Assembly: GCA_031178565.1 (NCBI GenBank)
Contig: JAPSIU010000139.1
Location: 1 to 7,211 of the forward strand
DNA: 7,211 nucleotides
Origin: Leucobacter sp.
Lineage (GTDB): Bacteria; Actinomycetota; Actinomycetes; Actinomycetales; Microbacteriaceae
Reading direction: 5' to 3'
The notes under the pieces are model-generated. The model saw only the letters and a program-made list of their open reading frames with translations, was not told the DNA's origin and did not search any database. The position numbers and the translations under genes were made by a program. Positions 1-6,170 of the stretch are shown in pieces (position 1 is the stretch's first letter; each line of letters opens with the position of its first letter).

Positions 1-960
1 CCTTGGATCGTCCTGCTGCTCGGACCCCCTCGATTCCCGCGCATCCCATCGTGGATCCGTGTCGGGGCCGGGCCAGGAGAACGGCCGCTGCGGTTCGACT
101 GCGCCGAGCGGGGCGGCAGACCGAGCCGAGTTCTCCTCGGCCGCGAGGCGCTCATACGCGCCCTCGGTGGTGGGACTGAATCCCCACTCGTCGGTTCGAG
201 GGGCCGCGGCCGCCTGCGTCGAGGGCGCGGGCTGCTGCTGAACGGGAGCGTGAGCCGATGGCTGATGCGGCTGCGCCGGCGAGAACGCAGGCGCGGGCGG
301 CGCCTCCCATGGCAACGGCGGCTGCTGGTGCTGCGGCTGCGGCGCGTGTTGCGGCTGCTGCTGGAACGCCTGGGGCGGTACCGAAGGCAGCCCCTGCCAG
401 TCGACGCCGCCCTGCTCCGAGGGAGCTTGATACCCCTGAGCCGGTTGGTATCCCTGAGCGGGCTGCTGATACCCCTGAGCCGCAGGCTGATACCCCTGCG
501 GGGCCTGCTGATACCCCGCGTACGCGGGGGTTCCGAGACCGCCCTGGGTCGGGGAGGCGGCGTAGGCCTCCCGGGTCCGCATCGGCCCCGTGTAGCCGAA
601 GTCGCGGATATGGTTCGCGAGCATCATCGCCCACACCGGCGGGATCAGGGCGCCGAGCACCGTGAAACCGGCTCCCTTGCCGTGCTCGGCGTTGATGCGG
701 TGGATCGCGACGATCAGCACGATCAGCACCACGACCCCGAGGCCGGGGACCAGGCCGAGCAGCACGAGCCAGCCGGGGAGACCGCCGCGTTCGATCAGCT
801 GCCACTGGTTCCAGACGGGCACCCAGCCGGCCCAGCCGGGCAGACCGATCCTCGGGAACAGTCGGGACAGCGACCAGAGGTACCAGATGTAGAAACCGAT
901 GAAAACGATCGACCACATGCCGATGACCGCGAAGATTCCCGGTCCGCTGAGATTATCCAT
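1..960 (-). CDS. DUF5684-like membrane protein with Gln/Pro-rich GYQ-repeat tail (3' end outside window)
   Basis: This open frame starts at ATG 960 and stays open for 320 codons to the left edge, so the C-terminus is missing. Residues 9-31 form a first membrane segment. It is followed by a Trp/Pro-rich stretch (PGWAGWVPVWNQWQLIERGG, 41-60), a second hydrophobic segment (61-86) and a third (about 99-115). This order, with the WVPVWN and LVPGLG motifs, matches my recollection of DUF5684 membrane proteins; no molecular function is established. From about residue 120 the protein is disordered: five degenerate GYQ repeats (149-178), then Gln/Pro/Ala-rich sequence, then an acidic part near the edge. 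The start is supported by an AGGAAG ribosome site five bases upstream. An 86-base gap separates it from the preceding gene, so it may be read through from that operon or have its own promoter. An FHA domain beyond the edge is possible given the phosphatase nearby, but nothing visible shows one. Confidence 0.85.
   Translation of the reverse strand, partial: MDNLSGPGIFAVIGMWSIVFIGFYIWYLWSLSRLFPRIGLPGWAGWVPVWNQWQLIERGGLPGWLVLLGLVPGLGVVVLIVLIVAIHRINAEHGKGAGFTVLGALIPPVWAMMLANHIRDFGYTGPMRTREAYAASPTQGGLGTPAYAGYQQAPQGYQPAAQGYQQPAQGYQPAQGYQAPSEQGGVDWQGLPSVPPQAFQQQPQHAPQPQHQQPPLPWEAPPAPAFSPAQPHQPSAHAPVQQQPAPSTQAAAAPRTDEWGFSPTTEGAYERLAAEENSARSAAPLGAVEPQRPFSWPGPDTDPRWDARESRGSEQQDDPR
428..522 (-). repeat. 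Degenerate 18-21 bp tandem repeat encoding GYQ units
   Basis: Five copies of a TGATACCCCTGAGC-like core (plus-strand sense) begin at 428, 446, 467, 488 and 509, giving periods of 18, 21, 21 and 21 bases. All are multiples of three. On the minus strand they encode AGYQQAP, QGYQPAA, QGYQQPA, QGYQPA and QGYQAP. The copies differ at several bases, so this is an in-frame protein repeat and not a recent expansion. Unit number could vary among strains. Confidence 0.85.
514..529. repeat. Perfect 16-bp palindrome inside the GYQ-repeat coding region
   Basis: CCCCGCGTACGCGGGG is identical to its reverse complement. It lies in the codons for the first GYQ unit (PAYAG), so it may simply reflect Pro/Ala/Gly codon choice in high-GC DNA. 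No second copy was noticed in the window, and no regulatory role is claimed. Confidence 0.5.
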
Positions 961-1046
961 TATCTCTTCCTGCTCTGCACGTCTATCGTGCTTCAGCTAC
1001 ATACTCTGCCACGAAATCGACCGGCTTCGCAGCGTTTTACCCCTCG
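961..1046 (-). promoter_or_regulatory. 86-base intergenic leader of the DUF5684-like gene; promoter possible but not identified
   Basis: This is the only substantial gap between genes. The 60 bases next to the start codon are about half A+T, clearly richer than the flanking coding DNA, as expected for a promoter or leader. I found no convincing -35/-10 pair; a TATGTA around 1000 has no matching -35 at normal spacing. No terminator hairpin with a T run follows the stop of the preceding gene at 1047, so readthrough from the upstream operon is also possible. Confidence 0.3.
966..971 (-). promoter_or_regulatory. Ribosome binding site of the DUF5684-like gene
   Basis: AGGAAG on the minus strand lies five bases before ATG 960. 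It supports that start over the in-frame ATG at residue 15, which would cut into the first membrane segment. Confidence 0.7.
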
Positions 1047-1505
1047 TCACGCGCCGAATGCCAAGGTGCCGACGATGATGAGCCCGACGACGGAGACCAG
1101 GACGGCGGCCGCGTATCCCGCCAGGGTGAGCGCTCTCCTCCGGCGGAAACGGCGCGCGAGCGACGGCATGGGCGGTCGCACGGCGGCGGGCGGCGGGCTC
1201 CAAGGCCCCGAGGGGGGAGGACCGATCCGGCGCTGCACCGCGTCCATGCCTCCGGGAACGGCGCCGCTGAGCGGCGACCGCGCGCCGTACACCACCGGGG
1301 GCAGCCCTCGCACGGACTCCGGTCCCGGCGACCCGCCGGAAGGATCTCGCGAGGGATCCGCCCCGCTCCACGGGTCCTCGCCGCCGCGCTCGGCGACCAC
1401 GGTCGCCTCCGTCGCCGGTCCCGTGTCATCCGACGCCGGATCGAAGGCGACCGTGGCGTCGTCGTCCACCGGCCGCCCGCCCCGCCCGACGCGCTCCTCG
1501 TTCAT
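1047..1505 (-). CDS. Small tail-anchored membrane protein of unknown family, coupled to the phosphatase gene
   Basis: This 152-residue protein matches no family I recognise. Residues 1-110 look disordered, rich in Pro, Gly, Asp and Ser. A basic patch RRFRRRR (118-124) precedes a single hydrophobic helix (about 126-150) that ends two residues before the C-terminus. By the positive-inside rule the long N-terminal part should be cytoplasmic and the protein tail-anchored. Two similar Thr motifs, DDATVAF (Thr18) and TEATVV (Thr35), lie in an acidic context and resemble possible phospho-Thr/FHA recognition sites (inference). The ATG at 1505 overlaps the phosphatase stop by four bases (ATGA). No strong ribosome site lies at normal distance, so expression probably depends on translational coupling. 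The frame stays open upstream to 2054 inside the phosphatase gene, but that extension is an out-of-frame shadow. It may be a substrate or partner of the phosphatase or a scaffold for the membrane complex; this is unproven. Confidence 0.8.
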   Translation of the reverse strand: MNEERVGRGGRPVDDDATVAFDPASDDTGPATEATVVAERGGEDPWSGADPSRDPSGGSPGPESVRGLPPVVYGARSPLSGAVPGGMDAVQRRIGPPPSGPWSPPPAAVRPPMPSLARRFRRRRALTLAGYAAAVLVSVVGLIIVGTLAFGA

Positions 1506-2362
1506 CGTCGCACCGGCCTGGTCACCTCGAGGGTGTCCTCGTCGACGGTGTCCTCGTCTCCGGAGTCGTCCCGCGGATCGTCCGATCCGGAGACTCCACC
1601 GGGGTCGAGCGCGGCGAAGTCCGCGGAGATCGTGTCGACCACGACGACGGAGATGTTGTCGCGGCCGCCCGCCTCGCACGCCCGACGCAGCAGTTCCTGG
1701 GCGACCGAGTCGGGGCGACCGCCCACCGTGAGCACCGCCCGCAGCTCCTCGTCCTCGAGCTCGGTCGTGAGTCCGTCGGAGCACACGAGCAGACGCGTGC
1801 CCGCGCGGACGGGCAGCAACCAGGCGTCGTGCCGCGAGTCTCCCGAGCCGAGCGCGCGCGTGATGACGTTCTTCGGCGTCAGCTCCGCGTCGGCCCGCCC
1901 CTCCGCGAGCAGTTCGGCGTGCAGGGAGTGATCCACCGTCAGCTGCCTCAGGTCGGCACCGGTGTGCAGGTAGACCCGGGAATCCCCGATGTTCACCACG
2001 TACCAGTGCGGAACTCCCTCGTGCTCGATGAGCACGACCCCCGAGAGGGTGCACCCGGCGCCGCGTTCCGTCCGGAACGAGACCTCGTCGACCGCTCGCC
2101 TCGCCCCTTCGATGGCGTCTTCGACTTCCCTCCGATGGAGGGGGCGCGTGGACGAGGCCAGAGCGGCGAACGCCGCGACCGCCGCAGCGCTCGCGAGGTC
2201 GCCGGCCTCGTGCCCGCCCATGCCGTCCGCGACGACGAACACCGGCTCCCGCGCGAGAACCGCGTCCTCGTTCACCCGGCGGTGCATGCCGACGTGGCTG
2301 TGCGCCGCGCTCTCGAGCACCGGACCCGCCGTGAGCAGCCCTGATCCGTGGAACTCTCGCAT
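1502..2362 (-). CDS. PP2C-type (PPM) Ser/Thr protein phosphatase, soluble
   Basis: This metal-dependent phosphatase removes phosphate from Ser/Thr residues of proteins phosphorylated by Hanks-type kinases. In a 286-residue product the PPM motifs occur in order: RRVNED (Asp33), VADGMGGHEAGDLAS (Asp46, Gly47), GCTLSG, NIGDSRVYL (Asp127), TVDHSL, NVITRALGSGD, VCSDGL (Asp196) and GGRDNISVVVV (Asp235). The metal-binding aspartates are all present, so it should be active. No membrane helix is present, unlike mycobacterial PstP; the product should be cytosolic. After the domain comes an acidic tail with DEDTV-DEDTL and a basic end (TRPVRR). ATG 2362 is chosen because GAGGTG sits six bases upstream. 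GTG 2371, which gives the GTGA overlap seen elsewhere in the operon, is a real alternative adding three residues. Position suggests it acts on the neighbouring membrane proteins or on an FHA protein (inference). Confidence 0.95.
   Translation of the reverse strand: MREFHGSGLLTAGPVLESAAHSHVGMHRRVNEDAVLAREPVFVVADGMGGHEAGDLASAAAVAAFAALASSTRPLHRREVEDAIEGARRAVDEVSFRTERGAGCTLSGVVLIEHEGVPHWYVVNIGDSRVYLHTGADLRQLTVDHSLHAELLAEGRADAELTPKNVITRALGSGDSRHDAWLLPVRAGTRLLVCSDGLTTELEDEELRAVLTVGGRPDSVAQELLRRACEAGGRDNISVVVVDTISADFAALDPGGVSGSDDPRDDSGDEDTVDEDTLEVTRPVRR
1532..1558 (-). repeat. 12-bp direct repeat encoding DEDT twice in the phosphatase tail
   Basis: GGTGTCCTCGTC (plus strand) occurs exactly at 1532-1543 and 1547-1558, a 15-base period that encodes DEDTV followed by DEDTL. 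It is a small in-frame duplication in the acidic C-terminal tail, outside the catalytic fold. Confidence 0.7.
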
Positions 2363-2367
2363 CCCGT

Positions 2368-4809
2368 TCACCTCACCTCACTCTCCTGCTGGCCATTGCC
2401 GATGCCCTCTTCCGATCTCCCCCGCTTCCGGGAACGAACCCCGTACGACCGCAGCGAGTAGGCGGCTCGCAGGCGCCGCCATCGGTTCATCGAGGCCGCC
2501 CGCTCGGCGCGATCGGCGTCCGCCGCGCGCCACACGAGGTCCGCGTCCGCCTCGTCGATCCCCTCGCGAGAGAAGACCGCGCGGTCGATCTCGATGGCGA
2601 CCCAGCTCGCGGGTGCGGTTCCGAGCGCGGCGCCCGTGGCGCGGCGGCCGGCACCGCTCGGTATCTCAACGCCCGCGTCCCTCGCCCGGTCCAGCATCTC
2701 CTCCCACCCGCTCAACGCGCGGAGTTCGGGCAGGGCCTCCGCCCGGCGTCGGCGCGCGCGCAGCCGCTTCGCGAGCGGCAGGAAGAGGATCGGGACGGCG
2801 AGCAGCACGACGGCGGCCGCGGAGAGGCCCACGATGCGCAGCACGGGCCAGAGCCACGACGCCGGATCCGTCTCCCCCGGCTCCTCGGCGTTCTCCGACT
2901 GGTCGCCGAGGCCGACGGGCGGGTCGACCTCTCGGGCATCGCGCTCCTCGGGTGTCGTCGGGAACTCGGGGAGCCGCTCGCCCTCCTCGAGACGCTGCGG
3001 CGGCTGCTCCGCCTGCGGCGCGACGTCGAAGGGGACCCAGGATCCGCTCTCGCCGCGCACCTCGATCCACGCGGAGAGGTGCTCGCCCGTGCAGACGTCC
3101 ATGCAGGCCGGGACGCCGGGCACACCGGCGTCCTCGCCGAGCCTCACGCCCATGACGACCCGAGACTCGAAACCGAGCGCGCGGGCGGCGAGCGCCGCGG
3201 CCGTGGCGAACTGCTCGTCATCCCCGATGCCGGCCACGAGCGCCGCAGCACCCGGCCGTTCTCCGGCCGCGGCCTGCTGCGCGTTGAGCTGCGCGAACAG
3301 GGATTCGACGCGCGCGGACGAGTGGCCTCCCGCACTCGGCTCGAAATCCGTGCCGTACTCCTCCGCGAGGCGCTCGAGCCACAATCGCTGCCCCTCGCCC
3401 TCGCTGAGCGCGTGGCTCAGGTACCCGCGGGCGCGCAACCGCTCGATCAACTCGGCGAGTCCGGCGGCGTCGGCGGACACGCTCTGGCGCTCGATCCAGC
3501 GTGCGAGTTCTGGCATCGCCTCCAGGTCGACGAGCGGTGCCGCGGAGATCGGGCGGCCCGGATCCCTCGGTCCCTCGGCCGTCTCCATGTCGGCGGTGTA
3601 GCCGTCGCCCTCGGCCAGGCCCGGGGCACCGGTCGAGTCCGGTACCGCGATCGCTCCGCCGGTCTCGCGGTTCACGTAGAACGCGTCGGCGAGCTCGCTC
3701 GCCCGAGGGCCCGAGAAGCTCGGCGGAGAACCCAGTTCGGCCGTCGGAGCCCAGATGTCGCGGTAGCCGTCCGCGATCTCGACCGTCACGCGGCTCGGCC
3801 GCTCGACCGGCTCTCCGCTCGGAAAGCGGGCGAACCTGCCCGCGGCGCCCTCACCGACGTGGAAGTCGACGCCGTCGTAGGCGTCGAGCACGGCGAGTCG
3901 CAGGCGCTGCGGCAACGATCCGTCCGCCCGCACGGCGAAGAGCGGGCCGTCGATCGCCTCGTCGCTCTTCGAGGCGCGATATGCGGCGAGCGGGCTCGGG
4001 CGGTCCCGGATCACGATCTCGGGGTCGACGCGGTCTCTGGGCACCGCTCGCGCTCCCGAGTCGAGCACTGGCGCGAGCAGCGCACCGGCCGCGAGCGCGA
4101 CGGCGACCGTCGCGGAAGCCACGAGCGCGCGCGTCGTGCGTCCCCGCCGCGGCGACGCATCGCTCGCGGAGCGCCCCAGCCGCAGGGCCGCTCGGCGAGC
4201 AGCACCCGAGGTCCACGCCACCCAGCAGGCGGCGAGCGCCGCGGCCGCGAGCCACAGCGCGAGCTCGCGGGGCGCCGGGACGAACAGCAGCCCGAGTCGC
4301 AGCGGTGCGCTCACGGCCGATGAGCCGAACACCGTGCCGAACGCGACGGGGACGAGCAGCGGGAGGGCCGCGAGGGCGGGCCACCGGCCGGGACGCAGCG
4401 CGATGAACACGACCAGGATCGGCACGAGGAGCATCACGATGTACGCGGGGACGAGCACGGTCTGGTAGCTGCCGACCGGCAGGTTGAGCGTCAACAGCTG
4501 CTTCCACCCCAGGGCGACGGCGGCGAGCCCATCCGCGAGGCCCCGCAGCGGGCCGTTCGCGAGCGACTGCGGAACCGCGACGGGCACCACCGTGAGCGCG
4601 AAGACGACGAGGATCGTCGCCGCGAAGACGAGGAACGGCACGCGCCAGCGCTCGCGCACCCAGGCCATCGTCGCACCCAGCACGAGCCCGGTCCCGGATA
4701 CCACCCACAGCCACGGCGTCGCGTAGATCGGCCAGGCCGCGAGCACACCGAGCGCGAGGGCGGCAGCGGCGGCGAGGATCCCGCCGACGAGGCGCGTCCA
4801 GGGGTTCAT
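2368..4809 (-). CDS. TgpA-like transglutaminase-domain membrane protein with altered catalytic residues
   Basis: The 813-residue product has seven predicted N-terminal helices (about 8-28, 32-50, 58-79, 118-138, 143-161, 182-200, 228-248). A long extracytoplasmic region (250-650) contains a transglutaminase-like fold (about 450-600), followed by one helix (652-679) and a cytoplasmic, Arg-rich C-terminal domain resembling DUF4129 (681-813). This is the TgpA architecture, DUF3488-like membrane part plus Transglut_core. The core is recognisable from GDDEQFATAAALAARALGF (529-547), SRVVMGVRLG, SAWIEV (579-584) and WVPFDVAP (591-598). The usual GxC motif, however, reads GDD (Asp531), and the His two residues before the Trp is Ser579; only Asp595 is kept. 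Cys569 and Cys573 lie close by, and the only other Cys is in helix 6. ATG 4809 is chosen: it overlaps the DUF58 stop (ATGA), has GGAG six bases upstream, and precedes the first helix. A structural or binding role in the envelope is more likely than classical catalysis (inference). Confidence 0.93.
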   Translation of the reverse strand: MNPWTRLVGGILAAAAALALGVLAAWPIYATPWLWVVSGTGLVLGATMAWVRERWRVPFLVFAATILVVFALTVVPVAVPQSLANGPLRGLADGLAAVALGWKQLLTLNLPVGSYQTVLVPAYIVMLLVPILVVFIALRPGRWPALAALPLLVPVAFGTVFGSSAVSAPLRLGLLFVPAPRELALWLAAAALAACWVAWTSGAARRAALRLGRSASDASPRRGRTTRALVASATVAVALAAGALLAPVLDSGARAVPRDRVDPEIVIRDRPSPLAAYRASKSDEAIDGPLFAVRADGSLPQRLRLAVLDAYDGVDFHVGEGAAGRFARFPSGEPVERPSRVTVEIADGYRDIWAPTAELGSPPSFSGPRASELADAFYVNRETGGAIAVPDSTGAPGLAEGDGYTADMETAEGPRDPGRPISAAPLVDLEAMPELARWIERQSVSADAAGLAELIERLRARGYLSHALSEGEGQRLWLERLAEEYGTDFEPSAGGHSSARVESLFAQLNAQQAAAGERPGAAALVAGIGDDEQFATAAALAARALGFESRVVMGVRLGEDAGVPGVPACMDVCTGEHLSAWIEVRGESGSWVPFDVAPQAEQPPQRLEEGERLPEFPTTPEERDAREVDPPVGLGDQSENAEEPGETDPASWLWPVLRIVGLSAAAVVLLAVPILFLPLAKRLRARRRRAEALPELRALSGWEEMLDRARDAGVEIPSGAGRRATGAALGTAPASWVAIEIDRAVFSREGIDEADADLVWRAADADRAERAASMNRWRRLRAAYSLRSYGVRSRKRGRSEEGIGNGQQESEVR
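2369..2374 (-). promoter_or_regulatory. Ribosome binding site deciding the phosphatase start
   Basis: GAGGTG on the minus strand lies within the last codons and stop of the upstream transglutaminase-like gene, six bases before ATG 2362. A second GAGG at 2376-2379 is only four bases before the alternative GTG at 2371, so ATG 2362 has the better spacing. Confidence 0.55.
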
Positions 4810-6170
4810 GCGGCGCTCCGGATCAGCAACTGGGGCAGATCGCCGAGCGCGCCGACCGTGAACATCGTGAGCGGATCGATGCGCTGGGCGCGCGGTTCGG
4901 CGTGCAGCGCGCAGCGCACGGCGAGCACGTGCACGTCCGGGCTGAAGGGGACGGCCGCGCGGCGGATCCGGTTCGAGGCGGGCAGGGATCCCGTGACGAT
5001 CGCGACGATCGAGAGCGGCCTCCGCGAGTGGGCGAGGCCGGTCGCGAGCGCTTCGAACGGCAGCCCCTCGGGCGCGGGTTCGAGTTCCGCCCAGGCGTTC
5101 AGCAGCTGCTGCGCATCGCGGGAAGGCAGCTCCTCGAGTCCGTCGATGCTGGGCCGCAGCCGTCCGGGCGCCCACGCCGAGGCGACGAAGCGCTCACGGC
5201 CCTCGCGCACGGCCTGCACCGACAGCGAGGCTGCCGCGCTGACGCCGAGCTCGAACTCCTCGTCGCTCGCGTACTCCTCGCGGCGCGCATCGAACAGCAC
5301 CGCCACCCTGGCCGTCTGCGATTCCTCGTACTGGCGCACCATCAGCGTCCCGGTCTTCGCGGTCGACTTCCAGTGCACGTGCCGCATCGCATCGCCCGGC
5401 GCATACTCCCGCACCGCGTAGAAGGAGAGATCGGCGTCGACGAGGCGCCGGCTCGCGGTCCCCTCGAGGTCGCGCACGAGGCCCGCCGAGTTCGGCGGCA
5501 GCATCGCGGTCGCGGGGTGCACGTGGACGAGATGCTTCTCAGGCCAGGTCATCTCGCGGCGCAGGAGGGCGAGCGGATCCCGCCGAGCGACGGTGAGCGG
5601 GCCGACGCGGATGATCCCGCGGTGAAGGGCGGGAACGTGGGCCGGGATCTCCACCGAGCCGTGCGGGCCGACGAACGGCACCGTCAGCTCTCGCAGAGCC
5701 TCGCCGACGGGCAGTTCGGCGACGGCGGGCAGCGCGGGCCTCGCGCTGCGGTTCTCGATCCGGATCCGCGCGTGGACCTCGCCGCCGGCCACGACCGTCG
5801 TGCGATCGAGCAGGATGCCGACCCGATAGGCCCGGCTCCCCAGGAGGAAGGGAAGGGCGACGAGCAGCAGAGCGGCGCCGACGACGCCGACGAACCACGC
5901 CTCCACCCAGGCGACCGTCGCTCCCAGGACCAGTCCGATCACCGTGATCGCGAGCACGAACCAACCGAGCGGCGTCACCGCCTGGGTCGCGGCCCTCCAC
6001 CCGAGGCCGAGCCGCATCCGGGAACGCCGCCACCAGCGGCGCACGATCACGCGGCGACGACGGGTGTCCCCGAGCGAGCGAGCGGTCGTGCGGGTGCGGG
6101 TGTCGCCCCTGACGGTTCCCGTCCGGGTGGCGGTGCGCCGGAGCCGGCTGCGGGTGTTCTCGGTGCTCAC
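4806..6170 (-). CDS. DUF58 (vWA-like) membrane-associated protein with Arg/Thr-rich N-terminal tail
   Basis: The 454-residue product shows the DUF58 signature at 249-281: FYAVREYAPGD, HVHWKSTAKTGTLMVRQYE. A vWA-like strand follows (VAVLFDARRE, 289-298). Before it come a two-helix hairpin (about 68-88 and 93-110) and a beta-rich part (120-195) containing RIENRSARPALP. DUF58 proteins are regularly encoded beside MoxR ATPases and are thought to act as adaptors or substrates for them; the biochemical role is unknown. GTG 6170 overlaps the MoxR stop (GTGA), with an AGGAG about 11 bases upstream. Residues 3-51 are extraordinarily rich in Arg and Thr, many as T-R pairs, and would be cytoplasmic. If this tail were not translated, ATG at residue 52 would be the alternative start, but the overlap and high third-position GC favour the GTG. 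The second helix of the transglutaminase-like protein shares GLVLGAT(V/M)AWV with this hairpin. Confidence 0.92.
   Translation of the reverse strand: MSTENTRSRLRRTATRTGTVRGDTRTRTTARSLGDTRRRRVIVRRWWRRSRMRLGLGWRAATQAVTPLGWFVLAITVIGLVLGATVAWVEAWFVGVVGAALLLVALPFLLGSRAYRVGILLDRTTVVAGGEVHARIRIENRSARPALPAVAELPVGEALRELTVPFVGPHGSVEIPAHVPALHRGIIRVGPLTVARRDPLALLRREMTWPEKHLVHVHPATAMLPPNSAGLVRDLEGTASRRLVDADLSFYAVREYAPGDAMRHVHWKSTAKTGTLMVRQYEESQTARVAVLFDARREEYASDEEFELGVSAAASLSVQAVREGRERFVASAWAPGRLRPSIDGLEELPSRDAQQLLNAWAELEPAPEGLPFEALATGLAHSRRPLSIVAIVTGSLPASNRIRRAAVPFSPDVHVLAVRCALHAEPRAQRIDPLTMFTVGALGDLPQLLIRSAA

Noticed and set aside
428..522. CRISPR-like array
   Set aside because: The repeats are short, degenerate, contiguous and in codon phase, with no unique spacers; they encode protein repeats.
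152..916. Minus-strand open frame of 254 codons in a different frame from the DUF5684-like gene
   Set aside because: It is Arg/Ala/Gly-rich without motifs. The overlapping frame from ATG 960 has a ribosome site, membrane segments and family-like motifs.
1015..1046. Rho-independent terminator after the small tail-anchored protein gene
   Set aside because: Only a four-base CGAA/TTCG pairing is visible and no T run follows, so it is not a terminator.
250..1731. Long plus-strand open frame of 493 codons opposite the small protein and the DUF5684-like gene
   Set aside because: Its translation is Arg/Pro-rich low-complexity sequence without recognisable motifs. It crosses two well-supported minus-strand genes and the gap between them, as expected from high-GC antisense frames.
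3073..3222. Sequencing error as the cause of the missing catalytic Cys and His
   Set aside because: The reading frame is intact, two bases of the codon differ from a Cys codon, and both positions are altered in an otherwise well-kept domain.
3079..4323. Plus-strand open frame of 414 codons opposite the transglutaminase-like gene
   Set aside because: It is antisense to a gene with clear domains and helices. The composition is biased to Arg, Ala and Gly and no domain is visible.
4810..5175. N-terminal extension of the transglutaminase-like protein upstream of 4809
   Set aside because: The extra residues are Arg-rich and lie wholly within the DUF58 gene. ATG 4809 has a ribosome site, the ATGA overlap and an immediately following membrane helix.
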